Shown: positions 56,676 through 64,000 of the stretch, piece after piece | How the letters are laid out: each line of letters starts with the position of its first letter | How positions within the stretch are numbered: position 1 is the first letter of the stretch | Source: Acorus gramineus | Taxonomy: Eukaryota; Streptophyta; Magnoliopsida; Acorales; Acoraceae | Direction of reading: 5' to 3' | Length of the DNA: 64,000 nt | NCBI GenBank assembly: GCA_030737835.1 | Contig: CM060850.1 | Location: forward strand, 26,633,385-26,697,384 | Program-made: the position numbers and the translations under genes | Notes under the pieces: model-generated | The model's input: only the letters and a program-made list of their open reading frames with translations | What the model was told of the DNA's origin: nothing | Database searches by the model: none

Positions 56676-57239
56676 TTATATTTGAAAATATCAAATCATG
56701 TCTTCCATAAAATTCATAGTCCAATCTAAAATCATCCACAATTAAATGAAAAGAGAATTGTCATATCATAAAAATTTATGGGCAACATCATTTTTCATCT
56801 TTTTTGCAAATATTGATGTCTGAGCAAGTAAAATCCTATAAACAATAGTAAAGTGGTCCAATCTTTGATGGAATTATCCAGTCACCCAGATCATGCACAT
56901 GTCATTCATAATCCAAACCTTGCGCAAGTCAGTATTCTTTACAATCCAGCAGGTCTCCATAAATGAACATTCTATTATCATGATAGTTTATATCATCGTC
57001 TGTGCTACAAACTTGAAAAATAGTATCACTATACCATTACAATCCTCGTACCAAAGGATGGAGCATCTTCAGCTGGTTGATACAATTCTGATTTTTTAAG
57101 TGAAATGCTAACTAATCTTGGTTTGATAATAACTAAATAATCAGCTGACATAGGTATGAAATAAAGATAACAATTAAATAAGTACATAATTTAATTGAGC
57201 AACAAAAATGAACATACCTAGAACCCTACCTGGGGCTTT

Positions 57240-57379
57240 CTGGGTACCCACTCGACGTGACAACTGTACAATAAGTCATGGTACCATACTTTGAATAGGG
57301 CTCCAGGTGATTTCCAATAAGAAGTTGAAACCCTTGCACAGTTTAATACAGCGCAAACTTCTGATAGCGTTAGGTGGTC
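57240..57379 (-). other. Possible exon of an unrecognised minus-strand transcript
   Basis: A 140-nt segment is bounded by a good acceptor (CTGCATAG) and donor (CAG/GTAGGG). One frame is open throughout, containing LSEVCAVLNCARVSTSYW and VWYHDLLYSCHVEWVPRK. It is less AT-rich than its surroundings. I do not recognise the protein. It could be a 3' untranslated exon of the PPR gene upstream on the same strand, or part of another gene. Confidence 0.3.
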
Positions 57380-58243
57380 CTATGCAGCAAAAAGGATGGG
57401 ATCAGATGGTTCAAGCCATTAGATCCATGTAACGGAGCACACATGAAATGGCTCAAAGTTTGGACAATCTTGTCAAGACATCATTTATAACTTTAGCTAC
57501 ATTGATTGTTGCTAGAACTTTGACTCTTTGATAACTAAGTAAAATATGACAATCTTTTTTCGGTTAGGTTCTTGCAATTTTTTTTCCAGTATCTCAAGTG
57601 CAGCTAGCTACCAGCAAAATATAGATAAAAAAATCAACAGGAATGAACATTGCACAGGTGGATATAATTTTCTACAAATTTTGAAGTGTTGCTTCCCATC
57701 ACATCAGTCAGATAGTAAGTGCAACACACTTTAGTTTCTACAGTAACCAAATTATTGGTATGCTAAATTGAGTAACGAATCCTTAAAAAAAAGGAATTTC
57801 AATGTATCAGAAAAAGAATTATACCCATCAATTTTTGCAAATATAGATCTACACAAATTTAAAATGGGATATGCATTGCAAAAGCAGTATATTAACAGAA
57901 ATGGTTAAGAGAAGGGAATCTGTGGTAGCTCAAAGCTAAAGGGCATCTTCACCGTCTTGCTTGTTTTACTACTGGTTTTGGTAAATCATTTTCTATTATG
58001 TCTCCATCATGTCTACCAATAAAAGAGACTTTTTTCCGTCTCTTATGGAACATTTCCCATTTACCTACGAGATTATTGAAATTACATTGCGGTCCTATAG
58101 CTATTCCCAGCTTTAACCATATGTGGGAGCTAAACAGACATCCATCTTTATTTTCTTCTTCCTCTTTGCATATATCACAACTAGTGTTTCCATCATTGAC
58201 CAACTTCAAATGATCCACTTTAGTAAAAATGAGGTGGAGTAAA

Positions 58244-58385
58244 CCATTGCTCATAATATTTTTTGTGAAAATCGGTGCCCCCCAGTGCACATTTGGCATA
58301 GTGAGGTTTGATCCCTTGACCTCCTTTTCGGAGACGGGGTGCTAACCGGCTAACCAAAGCTTGGTTTGCCATTGCTCGTAATATT
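58244..58385 (-). mobile_element. SINE with 17-bp target-site duplication
   Basis: The 108-bp body at 58261-58368, read on the minus strand, contains the tRNA-like A-box GGTTAGCCGGTTAGCACCCC and the B-box GGGATCAAACCTC, the internal polymerase III promoter of a SINE. It is flanked by CCATTGCTCATAATATT (58244-58260) and CCATTGCTCGTAATATT (58369-58385), which differ at one base. A related remnant lies at 14612-14695. Confidence 0.8.
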
Positions 58386-59639
58386 ATGCAAACTTTTTTT
58401 TTTCTTTCTTTGAGAAGCCCATTGCCCATTTAGACTGGTGATGATGCTAAGCTTCTGATCTTTTAAAAGAGGGTGCCATCTCTCAAATTTATTGCTGGGA
58501 AACAAAATCTTAGCCTTGATGTTCAAATTTGGGGCATCATCAAACAGCATTAAGTCCAGATCTAGTGTAATCCAAAACCTTATCCATATCAATGTGAGTT
58601 CAAAATTTTCAAGCATCCCAGTCCATCACAATGTCCAATCCTCTTTTGCTTCTCAAAATTCAATTCTTTATCATTGGTTTTATTGGTCCGATTCACAAAA
58701 AATCAAGATCAGAGGTCCCAATCCAAAAGTGCTGGTTCACAATGATTTCAAATCAAGTCAGTATCAGGTTTCCTATAATCGTTCTTATTGCATTCATAGG
58801 TATCAATAAAACCCCATAATAACAATGACAACCAAGAAATAGATTGGAGCATTTGACTGTTTGTAAATGGCATAATACAGGTCATTAAATAAAAAAGATG
58901 GATAGATCATGGGAGACTGCAGTCCTGTGATCACACTCCAATGGTAAAAATTAGTCAATTAATCTATAAAATATCAACGTGATGCGATTAATCAAAGGTA
59001 AATAAGGACATCTGACTAAAATGATGACCATTGTTACGTCACTGTAACAGCACAAACAACATATTAATTCCCGGTTTTAAAAGGCGGAGGCATTTTAGCA
59101 TTAAAGAAGCAAGGGTGTAAGCTTCCAGATTTTAAAAAATATGTATATATATATATATTAATAAAAATAGGAATAGAATGAAACATTTTCAATAATTCAT
59201 CATACGCCAACATGACAAAATAGTAACACAAATCTAAAATAAAAAATTTGATGCTCTCAAATTAACGTAAACAAGTTTCTTCCTATTCTCTAGTTTTTTA
59301 TGTCTACCAATGATCATATAAATCTAAGTCTCTATCTAATAATCATATAAATCTTAGTTGGAGGGTGAGGGTCCATCATCCTTATCCATGGTATCAACTC
59401 CCATTTCATCATCCTCGTCCATGTTAAGAAAACAGCTCAATGGATTTGTTTTTGCACCTTCTGTGCATTGCACCTGAGAGCTGTGTCCCGAGGCCAAAAG
59501 CCAGTGCTTTGCCTTGAGGCAACCCTCAAGGTGTCCACCTCTAACTTGTGTTTATAAGATGGGTTTATGAGCTCCATCATTTTCTTGTGGAAAATGTTGC
59601 ACAAGTCTTTTTCACGGTCCAAAACGCAGACCAGACATG

Positions 59640-59872
59640 TTTTTTTTTTTTTTGAAATAGTAAACATTTTCTAATAATGTATATGTTTTGATAAAAAGTG
59701 TTCGTCGCTCCATTTCAAGTTGAATGAATCCATTTTTAATAAATGTAAGAAAAAAATTTAACGATGTATATACATCACCTATTAATGCATATGTTTCACT
59801 GGATTTCTGATGAGGTATATAAGATTGCATTATGGACTGTAAAAAGGACCGAGGGTAACAATACACTTTCTT
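59640..59872. mobile_element. GATACAC-family element, subgroup with copy at 47.69 kb
   Basis: Closely resembles 47685-47955 along its length (GAAATAGTAAAC, TTTGATAAAAAGTG, TATATACATCACC, GAGGTATATAAGAT). The right end, in reverse, reads GTATTGTTACCCTCGGTCC. Confidence 0.6.
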
Positions 59873-60238
59873 AATCTTTAGTGCTCTTTTCAAGGGAAAA
59901 AGTGTGGCTCACATGGGTATGCTCTAGACCAGACAATTTGAAAGATAAAGTGGAAGCCTCCCTAATTACATAGTACTCTACTGAGGTAATAAGATTCCAG
60001 ACAAGTTACAACAGAATAAAAGAGAGGCATCCTCCTCACTTATGAGGACTCATTAGTGATTTTAAGAATGGAGAAAAGTTTCATAATGCATTAAAGCTTC
60101 TTTTATCACCTCCTAACTTACTGTTCAACATTCTCGAAAAACAAAGATCGCAAGGACTTCTCTAAGCAATGAGATTTCTCAAAGGAAATAACATATCTCA
60201 AACAACAAAATTCAGAATGGAAAAGGATTGAAATATAC

Positions 60239-60381
60239 CTCCGTAGCAGCTGTTGAGCAGCATACTGGCGAAAGGAAGCTGCCTTGTTTCATATCCACCA
60301 CAGACACAGATGGGTTGATCATGTTGCAGGTTTCTGATTGTGACCCCCAAATAATCATATATCAACCCCCTTCTTTTGTCC
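60239..60381 (-). other. Possible exon of an unrecognised minus-strand transcript
   Basis: A 143-nt segment has an acceptor (CAATACAG) and donor (GGAG/GTATAT). One frame is open across it, with RRGLIYDYLGVTIRNLQ and CVCGGYETRQLPFASMLL. No family was recognised. It may be a downstream untranslated exon of the PPR gene. Confidence 0.3.
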
Positions 60382-61681
60382 CTGTATTGTGTTGATCATC
60401 AGTTACATCCCCAAAAAAAAGCTCTGGCCCCAACTCTGGCAGCAGGCATTTCATTTTCAATACAGTGAATCAATCTATTGACAAAAGAAAAAATCCATAA
60501 AAGTGTGTGCGTGCATGTGTGTGTGTATGACTGTATGTATAAAACAAAAGATATCAAACATTTGGCTAAAAGGAGATAAATCTTCATACATGGTCAGTCT
60601 GATTGACATGTTATCTATACATAAATCTACCTCAATTCATTACGTGATTTAAATAAATGCAAATACAGTCAAGACCACTCAGACATCTCAAACATCATCA
60701 AGCTATTATAGAGACTTTAACAGCTTCCATGTTATTCTGAGAGAGTCGGATATTGATTTCTTTTTTTAAAGTTATGATACAGTTCCATTTCCATGCAACA
60801 AAATTTAAAGATTATGCTGGTACATAAAAGATAAATCCAGTCAGATACATGTTAAATAAGCCAAGCATCATTGAAACACAAAAGTTCATCACATAATGGG
60901 CTTGTATCCAGACTCAATCCACCAATTGACATCTTGTCATTATGGGCTTGCACTAGATCCAACTCAAGGGGAAAAATGTCCCCACATAACATGCCTTTAC
61001 ACACCAAAATAATCATGATATATACCAAAATAATATTCTATATACCATGATATATCATACAAAGTGTTATATACACCAAACAAAATGTGATATATACTAT
61101 TCTATTTTGGTATATAGAAATGTTTCATAAGGGACACCATACAGAGTTCTGAAAAGGAGTGACAAAGGTGGCTTGTGAAGTCAAATTGGCAATTAAATTC
61201 AAAGTGCATGATGGCCAGGATCTTCATTTTTGTCTTGATAGGCGATACCGCGAGACAAAGATATTTGGTCGGTCAAAGCACTACCGAACTTCTTTAGGTG
61301 GTGGTGGACAAGTTTGAGGCTGTTCAAAAGGTTTTACAACAAGAAGGTGTGGTGATAATTTATAAGACTGTTCAAATTTGAATCCTAACAGCTTACTCAA
61401 TAATTTATAAGACTAAAAGAACCTCAAGTAAAATGTTTTTAGTTCACAAAAGATCAAGAACCAGACTGTAGAATTGTCCATTTCACCCTATAAATTAACA
61501 CCCAGATAGTTGCAATGTTCCAATTTCCAAAAAAGAAAACAAAGGTCTGTTGATTTCAACCTGTATGCATCATACACCTTGAAGCATCCCACTAGCATTT
61601 AGTATTGCAAATAAAACCTCCAAAATTATCTATGTAATTAGAATGTACGAAACTAGCTAGAAAATATGGTTTTAAGGCTAC

Positions 61682-61759
61682 CTGCTGGCCACTTCCCGTG
61701 CAGATAACTCGATCAGAATTTGTCCTCTAATAAATTCCTGAGAAGTAATGAGATCCTAT
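61682..61759 (-). other. Possible 3' untranslated exon downstream of the PPR gene
   Basis: A 78-nt segment has a good acceptor (GTTTGCAG) and donor (CAGCAG/GTAGCC) and stops in every frame. It starts 131 bases beyond the PPR stop codon. Spliced 3' UTRs are known for plant PPR genes; this is an inference from the splice signals only. Confidence 0.35.
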
Positions 61760-61890
61760 CTGCAAACAAATAAAAATAAATTAAACAGTATGCTACAGGT
61801 TTATAAAATCTTTCAATGCCAAAGTAAAGAGAGAAGAAGAAAATGAAGGTGAATATTCACTTCAAAAATGGATGCCGCCAGGCCGCATAT

Positions 61891-64000
61891 TCAAGGTGTG
61901 CCAAAATGAAAATCAACTCCATCTACGCACGTATTCTGCCGCATCAGTGAAGCCAGGCCAGTTTCTCCCTGCCTCAAGCATTCCTCCACCAAAAGCTTTT
62001 TTGTTCTCTCATCTGGAATTCTCCCTCTCTTAAGCATCGCATTGAAAATTCTATAAGCTTCCTCCAGCTTGTTTTCTTTACATAGGATAGTAAGCAATCT
62101 ATTGTACACATAATGCCTCAGAGGGTACTCAAGCAAAAGCATCTCCTCAGACATACGCAATGCAAGATCACTAGAGTAATGGAGATAAAGGCACACCACC
62201 AAGTTATTGTATGAGGCCTCATTGGGCACCATACCCTTCTTCTGCATCATAAAAAAGACAGACAGTGCTTCCATTGCTCTTCCAGCAATGCAGAGGCTTT
62301 CTATAACAGCATTATACGGATCCATTTCAGCATTACAACCAATTTCATTCATTTGGTTGAACAGTGCAACTGCAGAGTTGATGTCCCCCAACTGGCCATG
62401 TGCACGGATGAGGATGGTGTATGTCATATGATCAGGGATCATACTAGTCTGAGGAATCTCATCAAGGAGACCATATGCACGTCCGATCATTCCCGCTCTA
62501 CAAAACCCCATAATCATTGCATTATAAATTCGTGAATCTGGCACTAGTCCACTCTCAACAAGATCTTCCATCAGGTATAGAGCAATCCCAATCTTTCCTT
62601 CTGCAGACCGACAAAAGACCCTCTTATTCAGCTCCCCTGGCATCACTGGTTTTTGTGGGAGCATGCGAGGGAGCAACTCTCTTGCCTCCCTCAATTTCCT
62701 TACCAACGACGGATGCCTCCGATCCTCATACAAGATGCTCTTACAGATTCCATCAATCAACAATCCGTACGTGATAATATCGGGCTCAATCTGGTTCCTG
62801 ACCATCTGATTGATGAAATCAATACCAAAGTTGACCTCCCCCTTCTGGCAAAACTGGTGCGCGAGCATCGAGTAAAGGACAGTGTTCGGAGTAAAGCCAT
62901 CATCAAGCATCTGGCCCAAATACCTACATCCTTCATCTATCAAGTTGTTCTCCAGTAAGCCATTTATAAGGGCACAATACGTGCGACAGCTTGGCTTGAT
63001 CCCTTTCTCCAACATCTCATCAAACAAATCCAAAGCATTTAAAATCTCTCCCACCTTACAATAACCAATAAGCAATGTAGTATATACAGCCTCGTCTGGC
63101 ATTTCCCATCCCTCACACATCATCTTAAACATCCGCTCTGCCTCTTCAATCCTATTCCGTTCACACAAAGCACAAACAATAGAGTCATAGATTGCAATGC
63201 TGGGCCGCAATCCTTCCTCAACCATCTTATCAAAATCAACCAGCGCCGCATCAACGTTACCGGAGTCCAAGTCCGCATCAATTTTGATCCAGTAGGTCGC
63301 AAAGTTCGGCGCCACCCCCATCTCCTTCATCAGTGCCATCAGCGACTCCGCTTGACCAGTCAGGTTCTCCTTAAACAAGCAGCTTAAAACACAATTGAAT
63401 GTAGAGACTGAAGGCTGACAACCATGGCTCACCATCTTATCCATAAAAACAAAGGCAAGCCTCGTCTTCCCCTCCGTGCAACACGCCTTTATCAAGACAT
63501 CAAGCACCACATCTGGAGGGACGTCGCGCTTCAATATCTCATCAAGCAAAGGCGCAATCTTCTCTTGAAGGACCTCCTCATCGCAAGAACAATCGGACAG
63601 CTCGGAAGACATCGCTACATCAACACCAGACACCCGCTTCGCGATGGCCTGCAAGATTTTAAGCACCAGGACCGGCTCATGCCCTTTCGGGTACTTCGAG
63701 ATCATGAGCACAAACATCAGGTGGTCCGGAATCAAACCCGCATCGAGCATCCGATCAAACAAACGGTTCGCCTCTTCAGTGCGGCCCGCCTTGCAGAGGG
63801 CGGATATCAGAACCGTATAGATGCGCACGTCCGGCGGAACCCCGACCCTGTCCATCATGCGGAGGAGCTCCAACGCGCAGTCGATGCGGAGGTTCTTGCA
63901 GAACCAGCTGATCATGACGTGGTAGGTCACGGCGTCCGGACTCACCCCCTTCTTCACCATCCGATCCAAGAGCCTCCACGCGTCTTCGATGTACCCCTGC
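61891..64000 (-). CDS. P-class pentatricopeptide repeat protein (5' part beyond the window)
   Basis: The reading frame is open from the right edge of the window to the stop at 61891-61893, at least 702 codons with no intron. It is therefore the C-terminal portion of a larger protein. It is made almost wholly of about 35-residue PPR motifs, roughly 18-19 in view, for example DAVTYHVMISWFCKNLRIDC, DVRIYTVLISALCKAGRTEE, DEAVYTTLLIGYCKVGEI, DIITYGLLIDGICK, DHMTYTILIRAHGQLGDINS and NEASYNNLVVCLYLHYSS. No E, DYW or SMR domain follows; it ends EECLRQGETGLASLMRQ plus a short tail. P-class PPR proteins bind organellar RNAs and affect processing, stability or translation. The overall plan resembles Arabidopsis At5g62370, but I cannot confirm orthology. 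Target codes at residues 5 and 35 of each repeat could be read once the full protein is known. Confidence 0.93.
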   Translation of the reverse strand, partial: QGYIEDAWRLLDRMVKKGVSPDAVTYHVMISWFCKNLRIDCALELLRMMDRVGVPPDVRIYTVLISALCKAGRTEEANRLFDRMLDAGLIPDHLMFVLMISKYPKGHEPVLVLKILQAIAKRVSGVDVAMSSELSDCSCDEEVLQEKIAPLLDEILKRDVPPDVVLDVLIKACCTEGKTRLAFVFMDKMVSHGCQPSVSTFNCVLSCLFKENLTGQAESLMALMKEMGVAPNFATYWIKIDADLDSGNVDAALVDFDKMVEEGLRPSIAIYDSIVCALCERNRIEEAERMFKMMCEGWEMPDEAVYTTLLIGYCKVGEILNALDLFDEMLEKGIKPSCRTYCALINGLLENNLIDEGCRYLGQMLDDGFTPNTVLYSMLAHQFCQKGEVNFGIDFINQMVRNQIEPDIITYGLLIDGICKSILYEDRRHPSLVRKLREARELLPRMLPQKPVMPGELNKRVFCRSAEGKIGIALYLMEDLVESGLVPDSRIYNAMIMGFCRAGMIGRAYGLLDEIPQTSMIPDHMTYTILIRAHGQLGDINSAVALFNQMNEIGCNAEMDPYNAVIESLCIAGRAMEALSVFFMMQKKGMVPNEASYNNLVVCLYLHYSSDLALRMSEEMLLLEYPLRHYVYNRLLTILCKENKLEEAYRIFNAMLKRGRIPDERTKKLLVEECLRQGETGLASLMRQNTCVDGVDFHFGTP

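Noticed and set aside
57949-58616. Overlapping minus-strand frames of 69-116 residues
   Set aside because: No family resemblance; part of the region is a SINE, and the frames are ordinary chance lengths.

Overview
This is nuclear DNA from a flowering plant. All the recognisable host genes have plant-type intron-exon structures, and several belong to plant-only families: vacuolar processing enzyme, plasmodesmata-located protein, SAUR, pectin methylesterase with an inhibitor domain, and a P-class PPR protein. Between the genes lies AT-rich, repeat-filled DNA. The GC-rich coding sequence of the SAUR gene, the PDLP first exon and the PME first exon, set beside AT-rich neighbours, leans towards a monocot. 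That is an inference, not a determination.

Layout. Positions 277-3960 (+) hold the C-terminal exons of tubulin-folding cofactor D. Positions 4864-7795 hold a broken fossil of a plant pararetrovirus (Caulimoviridae-like). Positions 8219-18661 (-) hold a complete 16-exon methionine aminopeptidase 1A gene whose introns have collected transposons. Positions 20116-21015 (+) hold a squalene/phytoene-synthase-fold protein of the NDUFAF6 type, divergent from MAP1A. Positions 21901-25003 (-) hold a two-exon pectinesterase. Positions 25861-32340 are transposon-rich. Positions 32435-35941 (+) hold a complete nine-exon legumain/VPE. Positions 36840-39619 (-) hold a PDLP. Positions 45514-46032 (-) hold an intronless SAUR. 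Positions 61891-64000 (-) hold a PPR gene that runs off the right edge. The gaps at about 39.7-45.5 kb and 46-61.9 kb are nearly gene-free and full of small inverted-repeat elements.

Exon models were built by hand from homology, GT/GC-AG splice sites and reading-frame closure. MAP1A (400 aa), PME (503 aa), VPE (490 aa) and PDLP (284 aa) all close in frame, which supports the joins. The genes are unrelated housekeeping, cell-wall, vacuolar and signalling genes. They do not form a cluster or pathway, and I see no novel multi-gene system.

The most interesting material is non-coding. Two different inverted-repeat elements are separated and flanked by three copies of the same 9-bp target site. 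Two GC-AG introns occur in two different genes. Several tiny poly(A) inserts are flanked by target-site duplications and look like almost fully 5'-truncated retroposon copies. One small DNA element family is scattered in at least six copies. An inverted array of 33-bp repeats keeps an open frame by virtue of its unit length.
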